This document shows, in pieces, positions 15,029 to 25,900 of a DNA stretch of 36,508 bases. Origin of the DNA: an uncultured Opitutales bacterium (lineage in GTDB: Bacteria; Verrucomicrobiota; Verrucomicrobiia; Opitutales; Intestinicryptomonadaceae); the NCBI GenBank assembly GCA_944389215.1, contig CALXLN010000066.1, positions 1 through 36,508 on the forward strand, given 5' to 3'. The notes beneath the pieces were generated by a model. It saw only the letters and a list, made by a program, of their open reading frames with translations, searched no databases and had not been told where the DNA came from. Numbering within the stretch: position 1 is the stretch's first letter; every line of letters begins with the position of its first letter. A program made the translations under genes and the position numbers.

Positions 15029-17453
15029 CGCAAACCGAAAACCGCGCGGCACGACGCCGTTATTTTGCGCGGCCGCGGCAATCGCCGCCGCGGCGCTCTT
15101 TTTTTGCGCGCGGGCGGATGCCGCCAAGCGCGACACCCGAATGCTGCCCGGAACGGTGTCGAACTTCGAGCTCCCCAATTTCAATGAAAACAGCGGAGCC
15201 AAGGAATGGGAGCTTTTCGGCGACAAAGCAACCTATATTTCCGACGAGCACATAGACATAGACAATATGAAGCTCAACCTTTTCGAAGGCGCGCAAAAGC
15301 CGGAATTGAAAGCTGTAATGACAAGCCCCAACGCGCAGGTAAACGCCGTTGCAAAGACGGTAACCAGCATGGATAAGATTTTTGTAAAGGGCGACGCATT
15401 CGACTTGAGCGGCAAAAAGTGGAAGTGGAACGGCGACAAAAAATTTATAGAAATATTTTCCAACGTAAAAATTGCCTTAAACTCCCGTGGAGTCCCCGAC
15501 ATAGACTCGGCAATTGGAAGCCGCGCCAAAGCAGACCCCCAAGAAAGCAGCCTCTCTAACGGAACCCAAAATAATAATCCGGACAGCTCTGCTACGGGAA
15601 AAAACGCGGCAGAAAAGAAAAACGCCGATAGTTCCGTAACCGATATTTTCTCGGACTACGCAAGCCTAGACCACGGCGGAAAGGCAAATAAATTCAATGT
15701 CAAAAAGAATGTCCGCGTAAGCAACGCAGACATGAAGCTCGAATGCGACGAACTTGAAGTGGATTCAAAGAAATCCGGCGCGGAAAAGATAGGCGAAATT
15801 CGCGCGCGCGGCAACGTTAGAATGTCGACAAACCTGCGGCGGGCGGCGGCAGGCGAGCTTCGCTTATTCCCCGCGGAAGCAAAAGCGGTTTTAACGCTTT
15901 CTCCGGAAATAGAGGATATACCGAGCAAGTCAAAGATATACGGCGGCAAAATTATACTCAACCGCAATGACAAATCAATAGTGTCCCTCCCATCCGAAGA
16001 CGGGAAAATCAGGCCAAAAACCATTCTCCATAACCCGCAAGACGAAAAGATGCGGCAGATAACCGTTCTCGCGGACGACATAAGGATGAAAAACGCCGAA
16101 GACGGCAAGAGCCTTTTTGAATTTAAAGGGCATGTAAAGGTTGAATCCGACGATTTTGAAGCGCGGTGCGACGTTATGACAGCAGAAGCCGACTCCAAGG
16201 CAGACGGGAAAGCGCAAATCTCAAAGATAGAGGGTTTCGGCAACGTAAAGGTCGTAACCGCAAGCGGAACCGCCCAATCCAAGAAACTTGAGATTATTCC
16301 CGCCAAGTCGGAAATTTTACTCCACGACAACGTAAAGCTGACCGACTCCAAGCGCGGATTCAATCTCAAGAGCAATACCCTTATTTTTGCAAGCGGACGC
16401 GACGAAGGCGTTGCGCTCGCGGACAACGGAAACAAAAACTCTTTCGTAATAACGGAGATTGCCGAGACCCCCACCGTGGGACAATTAGACGGAAAAAAAA
16501 GCGCCGCCGGCAGAAACAAAGCGGCAACCACAGTTGTAAAAAGCCGCTCGCTTTCATTCTCGCGCGACAGCGACGGAATAGCGGACCTGCATTTTCTCAA
16601 GGACGTGTCAATCAAATCCGCAGACATAGACGCGTCGTGCCAAAAGATGGATGTAATAGCCAAAACCGAAGGAAGCAGAACCAACATTTACAAGATTACA
16701 GCGTCCAAGGATGTAGTCGTAAAGCAGAAGGAAAATACCGCAACCGCGCAGCTAGCCAATATTTATCCGCGCGTAGGCGACGAAGATGCAAATGCTTCAA
16801 GCGGGAAAGACAACCAGTCCGGCAAACCAAAAATACACCGATTTGTGGAGCTTTTAACGGACGAGCAAAACTCTCCCGAAATCCTGCCTGCCATAATCCT
16901 GCCACCGTTGGGCAATATAGGCTTTAGCGACGAATATTCCGCAGGCAAAGTAAAACCTTCCCCAACGGTTATAACAAGCCGCAAGCAGTGGCTTACATCT
17001 TCTTCCGACGCCGACAAGTATTACTTCAAAGGCGATGTAAAAGTAACCGGCACCGATATGAACGCCTCTTGCGACGACATAGAAGTAACTATAAAGCCTG
17101 TCGCAAATCTTGCTGCAAAGAGCGCAGGCTCAAGCGGAGAGCGCGCCATTACGCACATAGCAATGACAGGCAATGTAAGGCTTGCGCAGGGGTTAAAAGA
17201 CGCAGCATGCGGGCGCGCCGACATACACGCGCTCGAAGAAATGGTCGTTCTTTCAAATTCGCCCGTGGTTAGAAACCGCGAAGACAACACCCGCGCCACA
17301 GGATTTAGAATAATCTACAACCGCGGCAAACAGACCGCCACGATAGAGGGCGAAGCTCCCTCAGCGGAACAAAACGCCGAAGACGAGGACAAAGACGAAT
17401 CCGCTCGCCCGACGGTCGTGCTGCCGCCGATAGGTTCATTCGACAAGAAGTAA
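15021..17453 (+). CDS. Very long LptC/OstA-repeat LPS-transport-type periplasmic protein
   Basis: An 810-residue secreted protein related to the LPS transport proteins LptC and LptA, which form a beta-jellyroll bridge across the periplasm. A hydrophobic signal/anchor (about residues 13-34) is followed by an LptC-like block: AKEWELFGDKATYISDEHID, KLNLFEG and ITSMDKIFVKGDAF-like strands. Then come about four OstA-type units, each with a D-x-A pattern and a central beta run: DYASLDHGGKANKF, DDIRMKNAEDGKSLFEFKG, SRSLSFSRDSDGIADLHF and SDADKYYFKGDVKVTGTD. Low-complexity Ser/Asn/Lys linkers join them. LptA itself is usually under 200 residues, so a single polypeptide of this size is unusual. The first bases overlap elbB by 8. 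No lptB ATPase or lptD is in the window. The C-terminus is acidic and Pro-rich. Confidence 0.82.
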   Translation: MFSANRKPRGTTPLFCAAAAIAAAALFFCARADAAKRDTRMLPGTVSNFELPNFNENSGAKEWELFGDKATYISDEHIDIDNMKLNLFEGAQKPELKAVMTSPNAQVNAVAKTVTSMDKIFVKGDAFDLSGKKWKWNGDKKFIEIFSNVKIALNSRGVPDIDSAIGSRAKADPQESSLSNGTQNNNPDSSATGKNAAEKKNADSSVTDIFSDYASLDHGGKANKFNVKKNVRVSNADMKLECDELEVDSKKSGAEKIGEIRARGNVRMSTNLRRAAAGELRLFPAEAKAVLTLSPEIEDIPSKSKIYGGKIILNRNDKSIVSLPSEDGKIRPKTILHNPQDEKMRQITVLADDIRMKNAEDGKSLFEFKGHVKVESDDFEARCDVMTAEADSKADGKAQISKIEGFGNVKVVTASGTAQSKKLEIIPAKSEILLHDNVKLTDSKRGFNLKSNTLIFASGRDEGVALADNGNKNSFVITEIAETPTVGQLDGKKSAAGRNKAATTVVKSRSLSFSRDSDGIADLHFLKDVSIKSADIDASCQKMDVIAKTEGSRTNIYKITASKDVVVKQKENTATAQLANIYPRVGDEDANASSGKDNQSGKPKIHRFVELLTDEQNSPEILPAIILPPLGNIGFSDEYSAGKVKPSPTVITSRKQWLTSSSDADKYYFKGDVKVTGTDMNASCDDIEVTIKPVANLAAKSAGSSGERAITHIAMTGNVRLAQGLKDAACGRADIHALEEMVVLSNSPVVRNREDNTRATGFRIIYNRGKQTATIEGEAPSAEQNAEDEDKDESARPTVVLPPIGSFDKK

Positions 17454-17468
17454 AATTCATAAAACATC

Positions 17469-18218
17469 ATGAAAGAGTTCCTTGATACAGCCATAAAAAC
17501 GGCAAAACTTGCCGGCGACCGCCTGCGCGAAATATCGGAGCGCCGCGTCAATTCCGACGCGGGCAACGATGTAAAATTGCAGGAAGACGTCGAGAGCGAA
17601 ATGTTTATAAGGCGGCAGCTGGCCTCCACTGGATTGCCCGTAATAGGCGAAGAGCAAGGCGGAGACCCCGCAATACTGGAATCGAATGAACCATACTGGA
17701 TAGTCGACCCTATAGACGGCACGTACAATTATTTGCGCTCAATCCCCGGAGTGTGCGTGAGCATAGCCCTAATGCGCGGATGGAGTCCAATAGCGGGCGC
17801 AATTTACGATTTCACCAGAGGCGAACTTTACGCCGGAGGCAAAGGATTTCCGCTTACTTTAAACGGCGCGGAAATAACCCCGGCATGGGCTTCCGACATC
17901 CGGCAAGCGGTTCTGATGACGGGCTTCCCAAGCGCCACAAACTATTCCGATGAAAACCTCTCGAAATTTGTGCTCGCGGCGCAAAAGTTCAAGAAGGTTA
18001 GAATGTGCGGCAGCGCGGCGTTGGCTATGGCGTGGGTCGCGGCGGGACGCGCCGACAGCTATAAAGAGTCGCGACTTTACCTGTGGGATATAGCGGCCGG
18101 GCTTTCTCTTATGGAATCGGCAAAAGGCGCCTACGATGTCAAGCCGCTGAAAGTCGAAGGAAAGCCGTTTTGCGTGGAAATTCGCGCGGCTAGAAGTAAA
18201 GATTTCTTTGTGGATTAA
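17469..18218 (+). CDS. suhB: Inositol monophosphatase family protein
   Basis: A 249-residue Mg2+-dependent phosphatase of the inositol monophosphatase/SuhB family. Metal ligands are visible: the Glu pair in VIGEEQGG (about E61/E62), DPIDGTYNYL (D80, D83) and WDIAAGLSLM (D207). GSAALAMAWVAAGRADSY is another family block. SuhB, CysQ and histidinol-phosphatase members share this fold; no CysQ-specific feature was noted, and the symbol is only a best guess. It lies 15 bases after the OstA-repeat gene in the same direction. Confidence 0.9.
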   Translation: MKEFLDTAIKTAKLAGDRLREISERRVNSDAGNDVKLQEDVESEMFIRRQLASTGLPVIGEEQGGDPAILESNEPYWIVDPIDGTYNYLRSIPGVCVSIALMRGWSPIAGAIYDFTRGELYAGGKGFPLTLNGAEITPAWASDIRQAVLMTGFPSATNYSDENLSKFVLAAQKFKKVRMCGSAALAMAWVAAGRADSYKESRLYLWDIAAGLSLMESAKGAYDVKPLKVEGKPFCVEIRAARSKDFFVD

Positions 18219-18265
18219 CGCGTGCTCCTTGCCGTAAACACGCAATATTCTAGGAAAAATATACC

Positions 18266-19204
18266 ATGAAAAACGATAAATTTAAAGCTCACTTGATTCG
18301 CAGAATCGGATGGGGCGATATCGACGAAAAATATATATTGCAGCTGGTGCAGACCGCGCGCGCAGAGGACATAGAGGGCGCGGGGCTGAAAATTTTGCCT
18401 AAAACCGCCGCCGACATTACAACCCGCACGCTTACGCCAAATGTAAAATCTTCCGTAATGCTTTGCGCGCGCAGGGATATGACAGTCTGCGGAATGAGAC
18501 TTGTGCCGTTGATATTGGAAGTCTACAAATCGGCGTCTGATGGGGGAGAATGCGTGTTCATGCCGCTTGTAAAAGACGGCGAAAACGTAACGCGCGGAAC
18601 TGATCTTGGAGAGATACGCGGGTCGGCACACATAATATTGCAAGCCGAACGCATAATGCTGAATTTTCTGCAGAGATTGTCGGGAATTGCCACTTGCACG
18701 CGGGAATACGTTGCCGCACTGGGAAATTCTCCCACTAAATTGCTGGATACGCGTAAAACGACTCCTGGACTCAGGGTATTGGAAAAATACGCCTTTGCGT
18801 GCGGAGGAGGATATAACCACCGCATAGGGCTGTTCGACCGAGTCATGCTCAAGGACAACCATTTAGCGGCCGCCGGAGCAGTTGACGGAGATATGCTTGC
18901 CGAAGCCGTCCGCGTTGCAAAGCGCAAAAATCCCGATGTCGCAATCGAGGTAGAAGTCGACAGAATTTCGCAGATACAACCCGTTTTAGACGCCGAAGCC
19001 GACGTAATAATGCTGGACAATTTCAGCCTTGAAGATTTGCCTAAGGCGCTAGGAATAATCGGCGACAAGGCTTGGACGGAGGTCTCCGGCGGAGTAACGC
19101 TTGCGACTCTTCCGCAAATAGGGAAAGCCGCCCCGGACTTTGTATCAAGCGCTGCTCCGATACATTCGAGCAGCTGGATAGACATAGGCCTGGACGCCAT
19201 ATAA
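18266..19204 (+). CDS. nadC: Nicotinate-nucleotide pyrophosphorylase (carboxylating), NadC
   Basis: Converts quinolinate and PRPP to nicotinate mononucleotide in de novo NAD synthesis. The 312-residue protein has EDIEGAGLK near residue 33, the VLCARRDMTVCGM-like start of the N-terminal domain, LNFLQRLSGIAT (about 132-143), the substrate-binding LLDTRKTTPGLRVLEKYA, GGGYNHRIGLFDRVMLKDNHL and the C-terminal SGGVTLATL and PIHSSSWIDIGLD. All residues of the QPRTase signature are intact. AGGA lies a suitable distance before ATG 18266. It is the last gene of the run starting with the cysteine synthase; nadA and nadB are not in view. Confidence 0.96.
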   Translation: MKNDKFKAHLIRRIGWGDIDEKYILQLVQTARAEDIEGAGLKILPKTAADITTRTLTPNVKSSVMLCARRDMTVCGMRLVPLILEVYKSASDGGECVFMPLVKDGENVTRGTDLGEIRGSAHIILQAERIMLNFLQRLSGIATCTREYVAALGNSPTKLLDTRKTTPGLRVLEKYAFACGGGYNHRIGLFDRVMLKDNHLAAAGAVDGDMLAEAVRVAKRKNPDVAIEVEVDRISQIQPVLDAEADVIMLDNFSLEDLPKALGIIGDKAWTEVSGGVTLATLPQIGKAAPDFVSSAAPIHSSSWIDIGLDAI

Positions 19205-19451
19205 AGCTTTTGCGTAAGAATCTCAATTTCGTCGTTCGGCTACCATAGAAAATACTGCATATTGTTTAATGTGCCGCACTGCGGCAACTGCCGCCGGCCT
19301 TTGCTGTAAGATTGGCTAATATTTTCCGCGCGAACCCTTGTCAGCGGCAAGCGTTAAAAATTACATCCACTCCGCATGGCGCCGCAATAATCTTGCGCCC
19401 CGCCCTGCGCAAAAGCGGCAAAAACCGTTTATGCATTCCATCGCGTGGGAA

Positions 19452-19527
19452 AATTACGGAACATCTACTTGGAACAATGTAGTGGCTACGTCTTTGATTG
19501 AAAACAATAAGCTCACATTGAAAGATT
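19452..19527 (+). pseudogene. Inverted, decayed fragment of an Ig-like repeat of the giant gene
   Basis: Read on the plus strand this gives NYGTSTWNNVVATS-LIENNKLTLKD and then a stop. The minus-strand giant gene has the matching NYGTSTWNNVVATSSV-LIENNKLTLKD at about 21852-21932. Compared base by base over about 75 positions, the two differ at about four sites and by a 6-base gap. The similarity reaches a Trp codon just upstream and then fades. It is too short for a gene. It is either a remnant of a paralogous domain or an inverted duplication. Confidence 0.75.
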
Positions 19528-19872
19528 AGACTCTTGAAGGTAAGCATTCTAAAAAATATCCGGCGTTAGCATTCCGCTTTATATCTAAAACAACGTTTGT
19601 ACTGTCTAGAAATGATTTTCCGGTCCCATAGGGAAGCCAAACAATTTAAGCTACGCTATAAAACTGTGCAAAAGCATATCCGAACGGCAGACAAGCTCTT
19701 TGCCGATTTTTAGTTTTCGCCGCGCGGATTGCACAAGCAGCGCATTCCGGAAATACAAAAAAGAGAATTGCGCTTCTAGCCGCACAATAGTTACTTTTCC
19801 ATCTAGAGGTTCTATAAAGCATCTGAAGTTTCCGCAAAAAAAGCGCTTTTGCTTTTTATCTGCCATGCCGCA

Positions 19873-19907
19873 AAAAAACGGCGCCGCCAGAAGCCGCGCC
19901 GTTTTTT
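19873..19907 (-). terminator. Rho-independent terminator of the giant Ig-repeat gene (possibly bidirectional)
   Basis: Perfect 12-bp arms AAAAAACGGCGC (19873-19884) and GCGCCGTTTTTT (19896-19907) surround an 11-base loop. The arms give a GC-rich stem core flanked by A- and T-runs on both strands. It sits 15 bases past the giant gene's stop codon, as expected for its terminator. Confidence 0.88.
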
Positions 19908-19922
19908 GTCTGTTAATTTTTC

Positions 19923-22900
19923 TTATTCAGTCGCAAACTTGAACCGCACAAACACCTGCTTGCCTTCAAACTGCGGAATCTCCACCGCGTAAATACGCGC
20001 AGCGGAAGTTATCTCAACAAGAGAAGGCGTCGCGGATACATCAGTCCAAGTCTTCATATCGGTGCTATACTGCACGCCGACTATGGCGTCTGTTACATAT
20101 ATCGCAACCGGATATTTAACAACCGTCGTTCCGGAAAGCGTCTTTGTTATGGAAACTCCGTTCTGCAAGGATGTCCCGCCGTTTGCAGCAAAAATGTATT
20201 TTTCAACATTTGTTACAACCGAACCGGACGCAATCTGGTCTCCCGAATCTGCCGCCAAACCGTTGGCTTCCGCCCATGTAGAATAAGTTTCACCCACGTT
20301 GAGTTTTATCTCGTCTGACGATGCGGAAACAACATTCGTTATCTCTCCGGAGTTATCCGTCTGAACTACGGACACCACGCAACGGTAAAGTTTGTCCGAA
20401 TCGAGATACGACGACTGTTTCGTGTAGGATACCGACGTTGCGCCCGATATGTCTTCCCAACCGTCGGAGTTGCCGTTTGAAGCCAATGTCGATACCGGCG
20501 CCGAAGTGTTTTTCTCCTGCCACTGGTAAGTCGCGTCCTTTGCGGAAGTCAAAACGCTCATCGTAACCGGCGTGCCGGACTTCACAAGCGTTGTCGGAGC
20601 ATCGGATTTTACTTTCACGGTTACAACCGCCAAGCCAGAATAGACATGCGATATTCCATTGTCCGCCTTGCAGTAGTACCCCACTCCGTTATCGGTAATA
20701 TCAAGAGTGTAAACGGTCATAGTCGGCCCGGTGAAATTGCTTAATTTGTACTCTTGTCCATTGCGGTATTCGTACCATTCATAAGTAATGTCGGGCTGCC
20801 CCTGAACTTCAAACGATATTGTAACATTGTCGCCTTCATAGACAGTCTGGGACTTTACATCCTCAACAACCTGAAGCGGCCACTGGACAACCAATTGCGC
20901 GCTGGCGACATTTTCCGCCGAAGTTTCAGGAGCTACAAACGGAGTTCCAGGATTGGAAACCACGCACGCATAAGTATCGCCGTTCTGCTCGTATTGGACA
21001 TTCTTGACTTCAAGCAACTCCGACTCGGCACCATCGACAAGAGTCCAAGTGGATTCACCCGCCCTCTTAACATACCATTTGTATGCCAAGGGGCCTTCTC
21101 CAGTGGCATTTGCAGTAAAGTAAGCCGCCTGGCCTACATTTACAGCCTGCACAAGAACCACTCCGCCCTCAGCCGGGAATCTAGCCTTTGCGTAAACCAC
21201 TATAGACATCGACCCAGTCGTTATAGACATCGCGCCGTTGCTTACAACGCAGCGGTAGACCGAGTTATGATCGTCAAAATCAAGCAAGTTTACCGTAAGC
21301 GAATTTCCGTCTATAATATACTTTGCGGGATCTCCTATCAGTTCCCAAGTGCTTGTCTCGAAGTCGTAGCGCTGCCATTGGTATGTCGTATCGGCGGTAA
21401 CATTGGATACGTCAAACGTTATGGTAACGTTTGAACCTTCGTAAGCGTATGTATAAGTCGGAACATTGGAAACGTTAATGGGATCTACAACAGTAAGAAC
21501 AGCCTCTCCATATCCGAACACCTCTCCGCGGTCGGATACTTCGCACCTGAATTTGTCGCCGCTCATTGATTTTGAAACGCTGGCTATTGTATAAGTCGAA
21601 GCCGTAGCGCCGGCAATGTCGTCGTAGGAATCCGTCGCCGAATTGTACTTCTGCCACTGGTACGACAATTCATTTCCGTTGGCGGATATGCTGAAGATTG
21701 CGGCAGACCCTTCGACTGCAAAGACATCTTCGCAGCTCTCTATAGACGGAACTACATAAATCTTTGTTATAATTTCGTCGGAAGTAGCAGAAGCTCCGCC
21801 GCCGCTTACAACGCACCGGAACGACGCATTATTGTATTGCGCCTGGGTTACATCTTTCAAAGTGAGCTTATTGTTTTCAATCAGCACCGAAGACGTAGCC
21901 ACTACATTGTTCCAAGTAGACGTGCCGTAATTGAACATTTGCCATAGATAATTGGCGCCTTCCGGAGCGTTCTGGACATCGATAAGTATTACGACATCCT
22001 CTCCGACATAACCTTCAACGAATTCCGGGCTGTCAATTATAATATTTTCAACAACCGTAAGAGTCGTTTGAGAAGATCCGAACACTACACCCCTGTCGGA
22101 CACTGTGCATTTGTAAATGTATCCGTTCATAGACGATGTCAAATTATCGACTGTGTAAGTGGCGGAAGTTGCAGACGGAATGTCTTCCCATTCCGAACCG
22201 CCGTCCTTAGACACCTGCCAAACATACGTCAGGCTTGTTCCGGTTGCCTCAACGAAAATGCTCGCACTGCCTCCGACAACTCCGGACACCTCTGCAGGAT
22301 ACGAAAGCGTCGGCTTTGGATAGACAACCACATTCATACCCGAAGTCGTTACCGTGTTGGCATCGCCCTCTACAGTGCACGAGAACACTGCATTCAGATC
22401 GTCGAGCGTAGCGGAATTGATAGTAAGCGAAGACCCTGAAATTGTATAACGCGGATTTGAAGTTACATCCACCCAAGTGTGCGTAGAATAATCAAAACGC
22501 TTCCAAATATACTTTGTAGTATCTGTGGCATTGGCGACGTCGAACTTCAGCACAATGGATTCTCCCTCTACACCTTCAACATATTCGGGCACATTGGAAA
22601 CGTCAATTCCCTTGAATACATTGAGAGTCATTTCGGCTGAATCAAAGAATACGTTTGCCGAATATACCAGGCATCTGAACTTCTGCCCGTTCATATCCTC
22701 CGCAACATTCGCGATAGCGTACACGGAAGAAGTGGCCCCTTCAATATCCTTATAGAAGCCGTCTTCGTATTTTTGCCACTGGTAGGACAGATTTTGTCCC
22801 GCAGCCTCGACAAACAGTTCCGCCGTTCCGCCGATAACCGCATTCACCGAAGTCGGGGCGTCTATAATTTCATTCTTGGCCAGAACATGCAGCACTGCGC

Positions 22901-25900
22901 CGTTTGTCGCCCCGGCGTATATATTGGAACCGTCCTCCGAAATAGACGTGAATTTGCAGCGGAAGATTGCATTATGCAAAGATTCATCAGCAACAAACCT
23001 CAGCACATTATCTTCAGAACCGGCCAATCCGGTAAAGTCGGTCCATGTGGCGCCCATATCATAGGATATCTGCCACTGATAGGACATATTGCCTTCCGTG
23101 CTGGCTTCGCAAACAAACTCTACAATCTCGCCGCTCACCTGTGTTTGCGGTTGCGGCTGAACATCTGCCACTACCGCCGCGCCAACGGACATCTTTGCAG
23201 CATTCGAGAATGCAACCCCGCCGGTATTCATAATATAGCAGCGGTACATATTTCCGTCCATACCATACGTCGATTGTACGGAATATGTCTTGGAATTTGC
23301 TCCGGAAATATCACTCCAACTATTGCCTCCGTCGGTTGACACCTGCCATTGAACGGTTTCTCTGCCGCAAACGTAGTCAACCGTAAACGACGCACCGGAT
23401 CCCTCTATAATTTCGATGCCATCCGGATGCTTGGTTATTACAGGCTGTTTCAAGACCTCCAATTTAACAGGCTCGGAATACACGACATTCCACACGCAAT
23501 CGGCAAATATGGATTCCTTAACAAAGTAGTTATAATACTTTATGCGGTACATGTTGCCGTTGAGATCCGGAGTTACCTCGTTAAACGACAGCGCATCTGA
23601 ATTTTCTCCGCTCAAATCCGACCATGTCGTTCCGCCGTCCGTCGATACCTGCCAAACGCTTGCGCGGGACAGCGTTATGTCGGTGGAAGGCGCTTCCGCT
23701 TTAGTTCCGTTTACGTAATATGTGTAAATGGTCTTTTGGAATTCATCGGACAATACCGGAACAGTAGCCGCCGCTTCAAAGACGACATTTCCGTAATACC
23801 CGGAAGAAACAGACACGGGCTGTTTGAGTATTTCAATCGGCGGCGTTGTTATAAGAGCCATATATTTAGTAACTATGCCTGTCGCGCCAGCGAATGAAGT
23901 CGAACTTAAGACACAGTTGGCATCTTCGTCGGTAACGCTGTCTTTTATATAGGTCTTATCAGTTGCGCCGTTTATTTGCGATTCGGTGTAAGTAAACGAA
24001 TTGTCTGTATTGCGCAATGGCTCACCGCTTTCCGGATCTACTGTAATCTTGCAAGCAGACCAAGAATAGGTCATATTATCAGGACCAATGTTTGTATTGA
24101 CAAACGTGGCGGGGCTGTTCGTTTGATCGAGGGAATCGTATTTGGAGGCAAATACCACCGTGTCCGTTGTGGCGTAATTAGCCATTCCCGTAATCAAAGT
24201 CATAGTGATGGGAGCTCCATTGACTGAATTCGAAGTGCCTTCTATGCGCGCGCCATAGAAGATTTGGCTTGTGCCGTAGCTTATTACGTCTTCCGCACTC
24301 AAGCTTATCTTGCATGTTGTGCTTGTCGTCGGAGCAAATTCCATATACTTGTTGCCAATCTGGCAGAAGTAGACCAAGCTTGCGCCAAACGGAGCCGAAA
24401 CCTTGAATGTCATTTCAACAGAGCTGCCGCGCGCAACCGTGAACGACTTCAGCGGTTCTACTATCTGCATTGAACTGTATATGTTAAGCTTGTATTCTTT
24501 AGACGTCGCTTTACTGTCCGCTCCGTTGGAAACAACGCAGCGATAAATCGCCGAAGACGTTACGGAATACAACGTCAATTTTGAAGTTCCTTCCTGCGTG
24601 GAAATTGAATTCCAAGTCTTGCCTCCGTTTGTGGAAGACTGCCATTCAAATACGAGATTCGACGTGTCGGACGGCGACGAAATAGTCGGCTCAATATACA
24701 CGGTTGAACCATAAACCGCATTTATCTCATATGCCGAGTCGTCTTCCTGGTTTATCGTTATCGAAACGGGATTTATAACGGTCAGATGAGCCGCAAGCGA
24801 CACCAAATCCACCTTGTCGGCAATCGAAGTCGCCACGCACCTGTACTGCGTGCCGCTATCGCCTTCAAGCGCCGTAATTTCGTATGTGCTCGATGTTGCG
24901 CCTTCAATATTGATCCAGTCCGAAGCGTTCGGCAGCAGCTTCTGCCATTGGTATTCTACATCTCCCGACACAACCACCATGAAAGAAACCTTGTTTCCTG
25001 CGTCGACGACCTGAGATTCGGGTTGGAACACTATTTTAGCGGCAGTGTCAACTGCAATCTGGCCTGACAGCGACTTTACCAAGTAATCAGGTGTAGACAT
25101 TACGCAGCGATACTTATAGCCGTTATAGGAAGCGGGAACATCTTCAATACGCAATGTTTGGGATGTCGCCCCCGATACGTCAATCCAACTCAAGCCGTTG
25201 TCGGACGAAACCTGCCATTGATAAGACAAAACTCCCGCGTAATTTTCAACCGAGAATTCCGCCGTTCCCAACCGCGTATCAGGATCCAATTCTACATTGC
25301 AAACCTCGGGAACAACCGCAATGGACTCGCCAACCGTCAAAGCTACTTTGTCGGTGTAAACTACCTGGGCGCGGTTTGAAATTTTGCAGCGATAGAGAAT
25401 GCCGCTTTTTTCTTCGCGCTGTTCCAGCAATTCTAAAGTGGAATTAGTCTCGGAGTCTATATCGACCCATTCGTTTGTCTCATAGCTGAACAATTGCCAT
25501 TGATACGCAGTGGGCTCGCTAGGATCAGATTCGCATACGACTTCAAATACTATGTCGGCACCGCCGGGAACTGTCGTATCTTGCGGAGCAGACTTAATTA
25601 CCAAAGCATCGATTACTTCCAACTTGAACGAATCGGACTGTATTTGTCCGTTATTGGTGGTTATCAAGCAACGATAGCTTGTGCCGCTGGAGGCCTTGGT
25701 AAGGTTAGAAAGCTGCAAAGTCGAGGCGTTTGCGCCGCCGATATTCGACCAAGCGCTTCCGTCAGGCGAAGACTGCCACTGGTATATTGCCGTGGGAACT
25801 TCAGCCACAGACAGTGTAAAGTCGCCGCCCACATACCCCTTGGGCATTGAAGTGAGAACTTCCGAAGGTTCTGCCACGACAACATTTGACGTCGACGAAA

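Larger units (their letters stand above)
19205..19922. other. Long intergenic region with an inverted Ig-repeat remnant and a terminator
   Basis: About 720 bases between nadC and the giant gene's 3' end. It contains a decayed, inverted fragment of one Ig repeat (19452-19527) and the terminator of the giant gene (19873-19907). No intact gene is convincing; short frames on both strands (for example 19651-19866 minus) lack recognisable character. The mixed make-up suggests past rearrangement. Confidence 0.5.

Noticed and set aside
15656-16687. 343-residue minus-strand frame across the OstA-repeat gene
   Set aside because: Antisense shadow; the plus-strand frame has a signal peptide and OstA-like units.
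19338-19529. 63-residue plus-strand frame containing the Ig fragment
   Set aside because: Only its second half resembles anything, and it is a truncated, inverted piece of the giant gene; treated as a remnant instead of a gene.
19651-19866. 71-residue minus-strand frame after the giant gene
   Set aside because: Lies beyond the terminator, shows no family motif or start signal, and overlaps competing frames; kept only as unlikely.
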